Shown here: one piece after another, positions 1 to 10,345 of the stretch | Position numbering within the stretch: position 1 is the first letter of the stretch | How the letters are laid out: each line of letters begins with the position of its first letter | DNA from: Antedon mediterranea | Taxonomy: Eukaryota; Echinodermata; Crinoidea; Comatulida; Antedonidae | Reading direction: 5' to 3' | DNA: 64,000 bases | NCBI RefSeq assembly: GCF_964355755.1 | Contig: NC_092671.1 | Location: 17,209,501-17,273,500 of the forward strand | Program-made: the position numbers and the translations under genes | Notes under the pieces: generated by a model | The model's database searches: none | Seen by the model: only the letters and a program-made list of their open reading frames with translations | Told to the model about the DNA's origin: nothing

Positions 1-256
1 TTATTCGGCCTACCTGATTATAATATTATTATTAATAGGCTTATTGATGGAAATTCTTCTGTTAATTTAAACGACCTAGGCCTAAGTGAATATTTTATTG
101 CCAAGGAATCATTAATTAGTAATTATCTGTATATTATTCTTCGCAAGGTAAGGTGTCTAGGCAGGCTTGTTTTAAATACAATACAAATACTATAAGGAGG
201 CCTAGCTAGCCTAGCTTCACCCAACCCAGCAGACTTGTTCTTGGCTATATAATATA

Positions 257-442
257 ACAGATATTGCCTTTTATATCGGTTAAATATAAGATTTGACATC
301 CCCTCGGGAATGATATTAAGTTCTCGGGGAATATATATTTCCCTCAGCTGGCGCTTCGGGAAATATATATTCCCTCGAACTTAATATCATTCCCTCGGGG
401 ATGTCAAATCTTATATTTAACCTCTAAGCAGTCAATATCTGT
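257..442. repeat. 186-bp palindromic element in DBR1 intron 4
   Basis: Almost the whole segment is an inverted repeat. The outer ends are ACAGATATTG and CAATATCTGT, and the long inner arms include AAGATTTGACATCCCC and its complement, meeting near a CAGCTGGCGCTTCGG centre at about 345-360. It looks like a foldback MITE. No coding content and no clear target duplication were seen. Confidence 0.7.
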
Positions 443-479
443 ATAATAATGGATATACAATAGAACTGTAGAAGTAATT

Positions 480-764
480 TGAAATGTAAAATTATTTATT
501 ATTGACCTCAAACTTAACTGGAAAATTTGGATTACTGTACGGGACTTAGCAGTGCAGCACCTACCTAGAACAGCACACCGGGAGACAATCACCTACTACT
601 TTCGAATAGTGTCTGTCCTATCCCAATGAGAAGATACAATCAGTATGGAACCCATGCTGACATGCTAGTCGGATTCCCTTATCAACCATCACTCTCCCGT
701 CTATACAGCATGCAATGAGATTATTCCCAGATGGTCTCCATCCAAGAACACAACCAGTGTATGC
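480..764. repeat. Interspersed repeat copy A (same family as 31822-32145)
   Basis: This 285-bp segment shares blocks with 31822-32145 in the same order: a GACCTCAAACTTAA-like start, CAGCAGTGCAGC-like text, GATACAATCAGTATGG, and an end resembling TCCATCCAAGAACACAACC. The two copies are diverged. It is probably an old SINE or MITE in DBR1 intron 4. It flanks but does not contain coding sequence. Confidence 0.5.
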
Positions 765-790
765 CTGTATATATAATTTAGTAAAATTAC

Positions 791-957
791 CTGTTTCAAG
801 CGGAAGACTTCCAGATTTCTGATATGATATGCGCTACGAGATGTGCTGCGATTGTAGGGAGGTCGCTCAAAGTGACCCTTCTTGTAGTCGTTTTGCTTGT
901 AAATGCCAGATAAACCTGCTATCCTTAGACCACCATAGTTTAACACATTCGCATACC
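791..957 (-). CDS. DBR1: DBR1 coding exon 4
   Basis: The acceptor TTAAAG precedes a completed Gly108. The exon encodes 55 further residues including [22 protein letters not shown] and [13 protein letters not shown], a highly conserved DBR1 stretch. The donor is GTAATT in phase 0. The next expected exon (with the SHDWP motif) is not present in bases 1-790, so it lies outside the window. Confidence 0.94.
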
Positions 958-3900
958 CTTTAATGATAGAAATGTGAACAGATTAAAAAATTAACATGTT
1001 TTGTGAGGGCAGTTGGTTTGTTAAATATTACAATTACAGAAAAAAAATTTAAGGGCATTGTGAAGTTTGGTTGAAAAAGGTGCATATTTAAGGCAAATAT
1101 TTTACTTCTTATTAGTGGATTACAATTTTGAACATAACAGGCCAATATAGTTCCCAGGGTTTCCACATAAATATTTGGAAATAATATTAGGCAAGAATGT
1201 GCTCTTTCCTTACATTTACAGGGGTAAATGTTAATGTTGTTCTGCAATGGTTGCTAATACATTTAACTAAATTATATTGTGTTAAATATATTCACAATCT
1301 ACTTAGCATAATGACATTTGTCCATGTTACCTGCTTAAATACTTACCAAAGTAATAAATATTGGGTGCCACCCATCCTCCATATGGCAACTCCTGTAAAT
1401 AATTGGATGCTTCATGGTTACCGCCAATAAACAATGTTAAAATTGGAGCTTTTTTCTCACCTGAATAATATCTATATTAAAAAAAATATTAAAATGTTAT
1501 TGTTAATAAAAAAAGACTTGTGTTTTATTTTGTAATTAGGATGGTAGTTTGATCTTGGTTTGAATTTTTAAGCACTTCTGATGGATGGAATTCTTATATT
1601 ACAGTACATGACATAGAGGTTTTTATGTGTGTATTGAAAATGCAGGTTATTATTAGTTAATAACATAGCAAATCTGATATAATGAAATGAATGAAATTGT
1701 TATGCCATTTTGCAGAAATATTATGTCTATGTAGGATAATTTTTTTTTTTTTGTCTGAGCTAAAGAAAAAATTACTCTTTCAATGGGCAATTATTCGTAA
1801 AACTTACTTGTAAAAAGAGTTCATTGTTTTATATTTATCTGGCACTGCCATACATTGCAAGTCTGCTTCATTTCTTACAGATTGAAAATCACCACAACAC
1901 AGCAGTAAGTCAACCTTTATATCTAACCAAAAAAAAAACATAAAATTGTGCACAACATTAATAGAGAAAGTGACATGTAATCAGATGACTACAGGTGCAT
2001 GGAAAAAATTCTTGCTCAATTTACAATTTGCAAAACTGTATCTGCACTAAACATTGGCTTTGCACATGTTAACTGTGCCTATAGAAAATCAATAAATTAC
2101 AAATGACCATGCTATGCCTAGAGTCCTGTACAGTACCTCCTTTAGGTACTGTAGGCTAACTACTAAGAAGTAGTACAAGCTAGGCCTAGTTAGTAACTTA
2201 CTAGTGTAGTAGTGGTAGAGTAGGCCTGTAAAAAATAATTTCCATTCTCGTTTCTATTTTATTTTTAACTAGTTAGATAAGCCTAAACGCCGTGGCCAGG
2301 GATATGGTAGCATATATTTTTCTCTGGATGCTATTAAAGATATGGTATTGAGAAGATTGGGCCTCAGTCCTTCTCAAAACCTGATAAAATAAAAGACGAG
2401 TTTTGAACTCATGGCATCGTTCCCCATCGCTCCCCAGTCTACACCGTTCGGCTACGCAGCTGGCTTGTAGAAGCATTGACATAACCTATTTCATTTACAT
2501 CTATGCTTACATAGCGCCCTCTATAATTACTGTTACTATATCTCTAAATTATTCTAGGTACTAGGCCTATTCTAGGCATACCGTAGCCTAAACCTAGCTA
2601 GGCCTAATCTAAACAACCTACATGTTTTTTGGGGGTCAGTCTAATTACCGAAAGCAATCCGAAAACAACATTTTAAAAATCTAAATACAAATTTTATATT
2701 TTTTTTAATGTCGCCCTCTACAATGACAAACAAGTACCGTATACATTCTGTATTCTGTGGTCTATAATAGTTTGTTAGTAAATGAGAGATCTCAGGTCCA
2801 AATTCAATATGGCAACATTTTTAAATTCTGCTTGTCTACTGTATATTATGACATTGCCCTTCATATGAGCAGGATGTTACTTACATTGAGCAGTGTATTT
2901 ATAATACATTTCATCTTTATTTAGCTTTAAAATAAAATAAATTGTTCATATTACGTCAATAATGTTCTTTAAACTTTTCTGCTAGGTCATGGTGGTTTAC
3001 ATAATTCTTTATCATAACATTGATATAACATTTATCAACAAACTAATCCATTAGTTTTACTATTACATTAGACATCCTGTTTATTTACCAACTAATTATA
3101 AAACTTCCAGCAAAGATAAATCATCTGGGATACAAAAATATCAACAACTCAAACCTTCTTCTAGCTAGGCCTAGTTAGTAACTTACTAGTGTAGTAGTGG
3201 TAAAGTAGGCCTGTAAAAAATAATTTTATTTCCATTCTCGTTTCTATTTTATTTTTAACTAGTTAGATAAGCCTAAACGCTGTGGCCAGGGATATGGTAC
3301 CGTATATTTTTCTCTGGATGCTATTAAAGATATGGTATTGAGAAGATTGGGCCTCAGTCCTTCTCAAAACCTGATAAAATAAAAGACGAGTTTCGAACTC
3401 ATGGCATCGTTCCCCATCGCTCCCCAGTCTACACCGTTCGGCTACGCAGCTGGCTTGTAGAAGCATTGACATAACCTATTTAATTTACATCTATGCTTAC
3501 ATAGCGCCCTCTATAATTACTGTTACTGTATGTCTAAATTATTCTAGGTACTAGGCCTATTCTAGGCATACCGTAGCCTAAACCTAGCTAGGCCTAATCT
3601 AAACAACCTAAATGTTTTTTGGGGGTCAGTCTAATTACCGAAAGCAATCCGAAAACAAAATCTTAAAAATCTAAATACAAATTTTATATTTTTTTTATGT
3701 CGCCCTCTACTGATAAGTGTTTCTAAAGCTAAGACAGAGAGAAGACCGCGCGTACAAAAGCCAAGACCCTACGAAATGGTAGTGTTCACAAAATACAAAC
3801 TAAAAAGCGTACAACAGCGTATAACCATGGTCCATGGTATAACACCGTACATTACTTACAAAATCTGTACACATATTTTGATTTATATTTTTTTGATTGT

Positions 3901-5947
3901 TGTTTGATTGTTAATGTTTTCGGTAATTAGACTGACCGCATTTTATTGTTATGCATTTCCTTTTTATGCAAAAATTTGGCGCTACTGCAGTTTCGCACCA
4001 CACTGTTATATCTTCGATTTCTCGCTTAATTTTTTTCTCACACCCACATCATACAATTTTGGGCCATTATGTAACATGTTCCCATGATTTAGCCACCGTT
4101 AATTAGCTTTATCATAACAAAAAATGCCTTTCAAAACCGCTCCTTTTTTCGCGAATACTTCGATCGAACTGTGGCCATTTTAGAATCAGAAAATTGCCAG
4201 AAATCAATGTATGTTTTATTTTCTGTTTTTATTTTTAAACTGCATGCAAAGAGTGGTTTTTATAAAGAACCAGCTGTACAGTACATCCATATCAAAACGG
4301 CGACGATATGAGTCCGTACATAAAACATTGATAGGAACCATTAATATGAATAATAATACTAATAATGAAATATTAATTTAACCTTTATTATTTCGTCGAC
4401 AGCCGAAAACATTTCTTGCTTTTCAAAACTAAATAGGCCTAGGCCTATATGTGTAATCGGATTTTATAACACTGCCCTCTATAGTTTATACAATTTTTGG
4501 GGTAAAATGAAGCATAAATTCTGGCAATTAAGTGATAAATATAAGATGGCGAACATTTCGCAATGTGTTGACAGCGAGTTCAGTATTGTTTAAAATGTTT
4601 TGAAAAGTATTGTTATTTAAAAAAAATTACTTAGTAAGTGGTCGAATCGGGATATGACCGGTTGGGCCGCCGACAAGTTGAGCCGCCGGTAATTTCTATG
4701 AAACGCCCAGTGCGTCTTTTACGACATTTCGCGTAGTGATAAACATAGAGTGGTGTCCTAGTACATAAGTTCATGGTCTTTAGGTTTATTGTGTCATGAA
4801 AATAAATAATAATTACATACTACAATGTTATTGGTTTGAACCGCCATACACTGTACACAGCAAAGGAAATAGTCATATTTAATAATTTAATTGTTTTTAA
4901 TCTTTCAAGGTAAAAATGCAGTGCACTCCATAATATTTTTCTCGCGTGTATGCCTACCACGTAAAATCACGTTGTTTCTCAGGACTAATAGAGTATTGAT
5001 ATTCTTCGAATGAGGTTAAATAATTATTATTTTTTATTTACTACCGTATCTTTTAATATCATATTTTATTGAATTTTACAATGTTAATACACAAAATATT
5101 TTACTAAAAAACGGTGATTTTATGCAAAAAAATGGAGTTGGCCTTGTTCATACAACTGCCGCCGTCTGAGGGGGCAACATGTTTACGTCATTTTTAGGTA
5201 AAAACAATCATTTTCGGTCATGTTTTAGGCCTTATATTTTGGAATCTACAAGTCAGATATTCATAATTATTTCTCTTTAATTATAATATTTAATAATATA
5301 TACTAAAAACCGTGATATATAAACTTTGGAATATACATCGTTATATCTAATAAGTAATATAAATAGAACTTCTATTAAATAGAAACGAGCACCGGCGAAA
5401 GTAAGCATTTGGCGTTTCATAGAAAATAACGTTTTTCTGACGGCGGCTCAACTTGTCGGCGGCTCAACTTGGCCTAATCCGTCGAATCGTATAAACATGT
5501 TACATAATATTATGTTGTGAGTGTAAAAAACGAAAGTTTAGGTAAGAAATCGAAGATATAACGGTGTGGTGCGAAACTGCAGTAGCGCCAAAAATTTTAA
5601 TGCGCAACTAATTATCAACTAAAATATCACAAAAAAATCCAGTGTTCTGTACAAATTATTTATTTAGATAGGCCTATATTTAAATGATGGATGGTTAGAC
5701 CGAGGGCCTACAGTATCACCTGTCCTAAAACGGGTCGTCCTAACTAGTCTGGCTAGCTGCAGGGGTAAGCCTAACTACTCTCTAATAAGCATTGCCAAGA
5801 CCCTTGCTTGCTTGACCTTTGTTTGGGGGCCTAGCCTAGTAGTAGTAGTAGTATAGTAGGCCTACCTTCTTTCTTCTCGATATACTGAATGGTTTCGTAT
5901 ATTTTATCGAGCTCTCCATGGGCACAACCCTCTACAGCAACCTTCAT
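791..5947 (-). CDS. DBR1: DBR1, RNA lariat debranching enzyme (exons 1-4, 3' part off window)
   Basis: DBR1 cleaves the 2'-5' branch bond of excised intron lariats in the nucleus so they can be degraded. Four exons on the minus strand (5947-5866, 1922-1808, 1471-1347, 957-791) join in consistent phase into 163 residues that follow the N-terminal metallophosphoesterase domain of animal DBR1. Visible family motifs are [13 protein letters not shown] at residues 7-19 (metal-site Cys8 and His10), CCGDFQ with Asp39, FIGGNHEAS with Asn84 and His85, and [10 protein letters not shown] near residues 136-145. Human DBR1 is about 544 residues, so the rest of the catalytic domain (later histidines) and the C-terminal tail lie beyond base 1. 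Introns are 3943, 389 and 336 bp; intron 1 is swollen by mobile elements. No frameshift or stop was seen. Motif recognition is from family knowledge; exon borders are read directly. Confidence 0.95.
1347..1471 (-). CDS. DBR1: DBR1 coding exon 3
   Basis: This exon begins after a TATAG acceptor, completes Lys66, then encodes [20 protein letters not shown] and continues to the [12 protein letters not shown] block. GNHE carries the metal-site Asn84 and His85. It ends at a GTAAGT donor. The 125-nt length keeps frame with both neighbours. Confidence 0.94.
1808..1922 (-). CDS. DBR1: DBR1 coding exon 2
   Basis: The acceptor is a long T run ending GGTTAG. The exon completes the split Asp28 codon, then encodes [13 protein letters not shown] and [16 protein letters not shown], matching the DBR1 block around metal-binding Asp39. 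It ends with two bases of the Lys66 codon at a GTAAGT donor. Length is 115 nt. Confidence 0.94.
2178..2721 (-). mobile_element. tRNA-SINE-bearing repeat, copy 1 (DBR1 intron 1)
   Basis: This segment is about 98% identical by eye to 3163-3710. On the minus strand it contains Pol III promoter boxes of a tRNA-derived SINE: A box TAGCCGAACGG (2454-2444) and B box GTTCAAAAC (2408-2400), both fitting the consensus. It ends in a T-rich stretch followed by GTCGCCCTCTA. A 69-codon minus-strand ORF inside it (2482-2273) is an accidental reading of the tRNA-like part. Confidence 0.65.
3163..3710 (-). mobile_element. tRNA-SINE-bearing repeat, copy 2 (DBR1 intron 1)
   Basis: This is the second copy of the 2178-2721 repeat in the same orientation, separated by about 440 bp of other sequence. 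It has the same A box (3444-3434) and B box GTTCGAAAC (3398-3390), a small insertion near 3221, and the same GTCGCCCTCTA end. Being so similar and so close suggests recent insertion or a local duplication. Confidence 0.65.
3965..5605. mobile_element. Non-autonomous DNA transposon with about 100-bp inverted ends, interrupted
   Basis: The left end contains TTTGGCGCTACTGCAGTTTC and continues through TATATCTTCGATTTCT to ATGTAACATGTT near 4082. The right end, read backwards from about 5595 to 5500, repeats the same text. Without the 831-bp insert at 4650-5480 the element is about 810 bp. No transposase ORF is visible. It lies in DBR1 intron 1. Exact termini and target duplication are not clear. 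Confidence 0.65.
4650..5480. mobile_element. 831-bp nested DNA transposon with 9-bp target duplication
   Basis: GTCGAATCG occurs at 4641-4649 and again at 5481-5489, immediately outside the element. The ends are inverted: both read GGAT at the tip, then GCCGACAAGTTGAGCCGCCG, then TATGAAACGCC further in. At the right end the GCCGCC/AAGTTGA module occurs twice. A 9-bp duplication is typical of Mutator-like elements. No ORF of useful length, so it would be non-autonomous. It sits inside the older element at 3965-5605. Confidence 0.72.
5866..5947 (-). CDS. DBR1: DBR1 coding exon 1
   Basis: The start codon is at 5947-5945 and begins [19 protein letters not shown], almost the same as other animal DBR1 N-termini, which fixes the start. 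The exon codes 27 residues plus one base and ends at a GTAGGC donor at 5865. Cys8 and His10 are expected metal-site residues. The 5' UTR length is unknown. Confidence 0.93.
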
Positions 5948-6200
5948 GGTATTAATACTATTATACAATCAGTTAGTAAATACTGTACTGTACAACAAAT
6001 TAATAAGCCTTCCTAAGCCTAGGCCCACAAGTACATAAACTGTCACAGCGAAAAACAGTTTTACAGGTGCTACATGATTGGTGGTGTAGAAGAGTACATG
6101 CAAAACACAACAAACAAACGCACGTGCGGATACACTCGATGGTGGCGCACTACTAAGCGTTTTACCAGAGCCATTTTTGGCTCTGCGTTTTACTTTGTGT
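5948..6200 (-). promoter_or_regulatory. DBR1: Probable DBR1 5' UTR / promoter region
   Basis: This is the sequence directly upstream of the DBR1 start. A CCAAT motif on the minus strand lies near 6079-6075 in a short, relatively GC-rich patch with CACGTG near 6122. No TATA box is evident. The assignment is by position; no transcription start can be read from sequence. Confidence 0.35.
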
Positions 6201-7660
6201 TATTTTGGAAAATAGCTATTATTTATTAAAAATCTTAACATATACACTTTTAAACATTAATAATGCCATATTTTGGTATAAGGTGAAACTCTACCTACCT
6301 AGGATCCTAGATGATTTGATAGCTTGAATTGCATGTCCTCTATTTTATAATACTGGGTAACTTTTCTACAATAAAAATAATGCTTCTTGATTGGTTGAAA
6401 GTAGTTGATGACGCGCTGCCTCAACTTTCTCATCTCTCTCTCTCACTGCTGCTAGCTCAGCAGGAGGAGGGCTGCTTCTGCTGAAAGCAGGATTATTTTT
6501 GGTAGGCATATAGCCTAGGCCTAGTAGGCTTAATAGGCCTAGATAATATAAAATATGCCTATTTATGCTTAGAATTGAGTATACTGCTGATAAGCATACT
6601 ACATGGTTACATGTTTTGATAAATGCATTATTCGTCTCGATGATTTAGTAGGCGGGTTTATTAAAATATTCTAGGCCTAGACCTAGCCTATATAGGTTAG
6701 GGGTTAGGCTATGACTATGATGAGTATGACTCATAACATGAGCTAGCTAGGGCCTAGCCTCTATGCCTACTTAGGTAGTAGTAATAGATAGTAGGCAGGC
6801 TTAGCCTAGCTAGCTAGGCATACAATCTCCTCCAAGGAAGGACATTACAACGTTGAATCATTATCACTGACCTACTAAAAAACAAATTATATTAGGCCTA
6901 GGCTAGGCCCCTAGCCTAGAGGCCTTGTTTTAGCGAATGTGCCAATTTCAAGGACTTGCAACACTTGCTTGCTAGCTAGGGCCATACTACTTAGGCGAGT
7001 ACTGACGTAAGTAAGGAATCGAGCATAGCCTATATAATTAATATATGGCCGTAACAATTAAATTAACATTATCATAAAGGATAAATGTATAAAACAATTT
7101 ATCGAATTGTGTGTTACTGTTATATGTGACTGTAATAATATGCGATTATGAATGATACTGTTCAACTGATAGATCTAGGAGATTGACAATCTGAGTAAAA
7201 TGGCGGCAGCACAGGTGACGAAATCTTCGATCATTTATCGAAAGTCGTCTTAATATAAAACATGAGTGTACTTAGAAGATAATCATGACAAATGGTATCA
7301 ATGAATGATCGATTGACGATAATGGATGGATGTGGATGACGATATATTCACCATGGTAACTAATCATCATGCGCAGACTTTAAACATCGATTAACATTAT
7401 TTTAATGTGAAACGTGAGAAACATAAAACTACTCAGGTTATGTTTTGTTTTTGTTATTCGAGAAATATTACAATAAAGGCTAACGAAGATGTTTTTTTTT
7501 CTGACACCGCACCCCAAACCACACCTTAAATCTTGCCCCAGGGGATTTTTGCTCAAGCGCCACTAGTTTGAAACCGGCATAATATCTGTCATCAATGTGT
7601 CTCTTAAAGCAATTCAAGCCACTAAAATCTCATCCATTTCAATCATTCTTGTTGGTCTTT
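6201..7660. other. Intergenic DBR1/SYT7 interval rich in TAGGCCTA-type motifs
   Basis: No gene was found. From about 6510 to 7000 there are many variants of CCTAGGCC, TAGGCCTA and GCTAGC, with a CT-rich run near 6425-6445. An AAAATGGCGGC motif at about 7197 opens only a 17-codon frame. The segment may hold promoter elements of DBR1 or SYT7, but none can be named. Confidence 0.4.
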
Positions 7661-8569
7661 AAAGCGTGGTTCCCACTAGAATGCACGCAACGACGTATCG
7701 ACGCAAAGTGCTGTATTGCGTAATCACAAGTGGAAACCGACATAATGTGTCATTGGACTCTATAGAAACATGTATGTTCTGAACAATTTGACACTAAAAA
7801 CAATTTCATATGTACAATATTTTCAAAGTTATGCGATTTTATGTAGTGCAAAGTTCAAAGGTCAATAATGTTAGAATCGGCCATTTTTTGCAAAAACATG
7901 CCATTAGACAAAATATAAATATGTAGTTTCTGAACAGTTTGAGCCATATTGTGTATCTCTCAGATTAGTGGTTGCTAAGATATGATAAATCAAGGTCAAA
8001 GGTCAATAATGTTAGAATCCGCCATTTTTTGCAAAAATATGCCATTAGACTGGATATAAATGTGTAGTTTCTGAACAATTTAAGCCCTAATTTGTATATC
8101 TCCGATTAGTGGTTGCTGAGATATGATAAATCAAGGTCAAAGGTCAATAATGTTAGAAATAGAACTTCCATTCATTTTTGGACAAACTTTTTCATTAAAG
8201 TGAATATAAAAACATATACTCTAACGATTTTAACACCATAATTAAGTATCTGTGACTAGCGGTTTCCAAGATACAAAGTACGTTATTAAAAATGGCGGCC
8301 ATTTTTAATTATGCGAATTAGGCTACTTCCCGTTGTCGAAAAATGTCCTAACGTTGATAAATGTGTTCAGTAGGGTCTAAAGAACACATTTCATCAAAAA
8401 AACCTTTTCTTTTCTTGTGTGAGTTAAAAGTCTAAATCCCATGGACTATAGTGCTGCAAACATCGTAGGTTTGATTTCACGCAGGCGGGGGAAAACACAA
8501 TGACTGGAAGGGCATTTTCTTACGTTGCGTAGATTGCGTTACGTTACGTCGCTAGTGAGAACCAAGCTT
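7661..8569. mobile_element. Non-autonomous DNA transposon with internal 141-bp repeats
   Basis: The left end AAGCGTGGTTCCCACTAG and the right end, read as complement AAGCTTGGTTCTCACTAG, form 18-bp imperfect inverted repeats. Internal GC-rich pieces include ACGTTGCGTAGATTGCGTTACG near the right end. The middle is a tandem array (see 7720-8290). No transposase is coded. A shorter relative lies at 8838-9016. Confidence 0.62.
7720..8290. repeat. 141-bp tandem repeat array carrying DR1 motifs
   Basis: GTCAATAATGTTAGAA occurs at 7861, 8002 and 8143, exactly 141 bp apart; weaker copies flank these, giving about four units. Each strong junction has two half-sites one base apart: AGTTCA-A-AGGTCA (7852-7864), AGGTCA-A-AGGTCA (7993-8005) and the same at 8134-8146. 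The last two are perfect DR1 sequences, the class bound by RXR, HNF4 and COUP-TF type receptors. Binding is inferred from the motif only. Confidence 0.7.
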
Positions 8570-8837
8570 GAGCGATGTGAGACATCAGTACATAGCGTTT
8601 TATAAAACTTTATTTTATGTATTAAATATTATTATATAAAATATCTATCCTATTCAAAGATGGTCCGCCACTTCACGTGTATTCTTTCTCTAAAATAGCA
8701 TTTATCAGTCTATTCAAAGCATTGATTTGTGTATGTGTTAGAAGTAATTAAATGTGTAACAGATGGTAATATAGATCTAACAAAAATGTTTAAAAGCCGG
8801 ATTAGAACAGTAATACAGGTCAACAAGAGCTGCAGGT

Positions 8838-9016
8838 GTTGGTCTTTAAAAGTGCTGTATTGCGTAATCACAAGTGGGAACCGACGACGTAACAGTGCTG
8901 CAAACATCGCAGGTTTGATTTCACGCAGGCGGGGGAAAACAAAATTATTGGAAGGGCATATTATTACGTTGCGTAGGTTGCGTTACGTTGCGTCGCTAGT
9001 GGGAACCAAGCTTAAA
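8838..9016. mobile_element. Shorter relative of the 7661-8569 transposon
   Basis: It contains GTGCTGTATTGCGTAATCAC, then TGCTGCAAACATCGCAGGTT, CACGCAGGCGGGGGAAAAC, and ends CGCTAGTGGGAACCAAGCTT, all in the same order as the edges of the larger element. The tandem array is missing, as in an internal deletion derivative. A 142-codon plus-strand ORF crossing it (8729-9157) is not credible as a gene. Confidence 0.6.
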
Positions 9017-9639
9017 CATGTTCTACCGTTTTGTATAGTTTTACACGTGTACGTTTACAAGACACTATGTTACATTACTGTACCATTTTACATGCTGTTC
9101 CGACCTTTAGGACCTGTTTCTGCTGAATTCAAAAGTAGACCTACGGTTTTCTGCTAAACCATTAAAAAAAAGATCATGTTCAGCTAAATTTCCCGTATCA
9201 ATTGGGGGTTTTTAAAAAACCTTAATTAAAAATCGGTGTTTTGTGAACTCGTTTCACTGCTGCTGCCAAGAAAAATACCATTAAAAAAGTTATAACTTCA
9301 CGTAATAAAATGGCCAGAAAATAATATCAAATATTGTCCAATTCATCGTAAATATCCCCATTGTATATAGTTTCTGTAAAAAACCAATCCAATCTTCTTC
9401 CCCAACATCTTCACCCATTTTGACAAATATGGCCTACAGAAAAGGGAGGAAAATACATGTTTATATCGTTTCACAATAACATCATTTTCGTCACTCACCC
9501 CCTCAATTTGCAGTGGAGTTTAAATACAGTATTAAATATTATGTTCCTTGTCATATAAACTATTCGTATTGAATAGTGATTCCGCATAATTCAACCACCA
9601 TCGTGACGAAATCATCTGGTTTATGTCATACAGGTGATC

Positions 9640-9679
9640 ATGAATGAAGGCGCGCCTATCCCATCCTCCATGCAGTACG
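9640..9679 (+). CDS. SYT7: Candidate alternative first coding exon of SYT7
   Basis: An ATG at 9640 starts MNEGAPIPSSMQY and runs 13 codons plus one base to a GTATGT donor at 9680. The splice phase is exactly that needed by the transmembrane exon at 21550, giving a 14-residue lumenal segment then APVFVTLL. That length is like the 16-residue N-terminus of vertebrate SYT7. The surroundings are locally CpG-rich (GGCGCGCC, GGCCGCGG), as near many start sites. A CATACAG just upstream could instead be an acceptor. It competes or alternates with the exon at 11667-11717. Support is phase and context only. Confidence 0.4.
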
Positions 9680-10190
9680 GTATGTCCTCTTCTCCGACGT
9701 TCCACAATATTTCGTCAATCTTTCCACTTATTAAAATTTGTCGTCTGCGAGGCCGCGGCTTTTTCGTCCAGTTTGTAACTCGTTTTGTCAACATGTTGTC
9801 ACTTTCAGTTGTATCCCGCTGATCTTCATTACATCAAATCATTTACCACTAGTAGTCAAAATGGGGAATCCCCAACGTTTTATTGAATGAACCAAAATTT
9901 TGAAGGCCATCGTAATTGATAACATATTATTAATACGCTATTAATCTTCATAAAACGGTTGTAAACAAGTTTGATTTTTAGGTTTGGGGTTAATTTGGTG
10001 ACGCTACCCAATGGTCTACCGTATTTCGTTTATATTTATTGCTATCATAAAATTTGTTTTATTGAATAGGTTTTATGCTATTTATTTGTATATTCTTACA
10101 CTTAAAGCCAATATAAGGCCGTCGCATATCAAATATGGACAACCGCTTTGCATAATAAAAATCTCAAAATATTATATTTTTCCCTCATTC
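9680..10190. other. CpG-rich patch then AT-rich sequence, no gene seen
   Basis: From 9680 to about 9830 the DNA keeps the higher CpG content of the candidate first exon, then reverts to AT-rich. Nothing else is recognisable. It is either SYT7 intron 1 or upstream flank, depending on which first exon is used. Confidence 0.35.
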
Positions 10191-10193
10191 ATT

Positions 10194-10345
10194 TCATGGT
10201 AAAGTGTCCCCTTAATAGGGGTGTTTCTTGAATAAGTGTGTCCCAAAGGAGGGTTTCTATTAAAAACTTTTTTTTTAAATGACACCTCTGCTGGTGCCAG
10301 TTTACAGTACAATAGGATGAAATATATAGAGGGCGGTCGTTAATC
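10194..10345. repeat. MITE-like repeat, 'tcccc-ttaatagggg' family copy 1
   Basis: It has GTGTCCCCTTAATAGGGGTG followed by a GTGTCCC/GGGTTTCTATTA end. Related text occurs at 12590-12705, 21946-22125, 22645-22790 and 43028-43190. Copies are short and diverged. It is probably a non-coding DNA-transposon derivative common in this genome. Confidence 0.5.

Noticed and set aside
2273-3472. Two near-identical 69-codon minus-strand ORFs (2273-2482 and 3263-3472) as a duplicated gene
   Set aside because: They read through the tRNA-like part of the duplicated SINE repeat.
7203-7260. ATGGCGGCAGCACAG with following GTGACG as a first exon
   Set aside because: The frame stops after 17 codons, and no downstream exon partner of matching phase could be named.
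8729-9157. 142-codon plus-strand ORF
   Set aside because: It overlaps a non-autonomous transposon derivative and shows no domain; composition follows the element.
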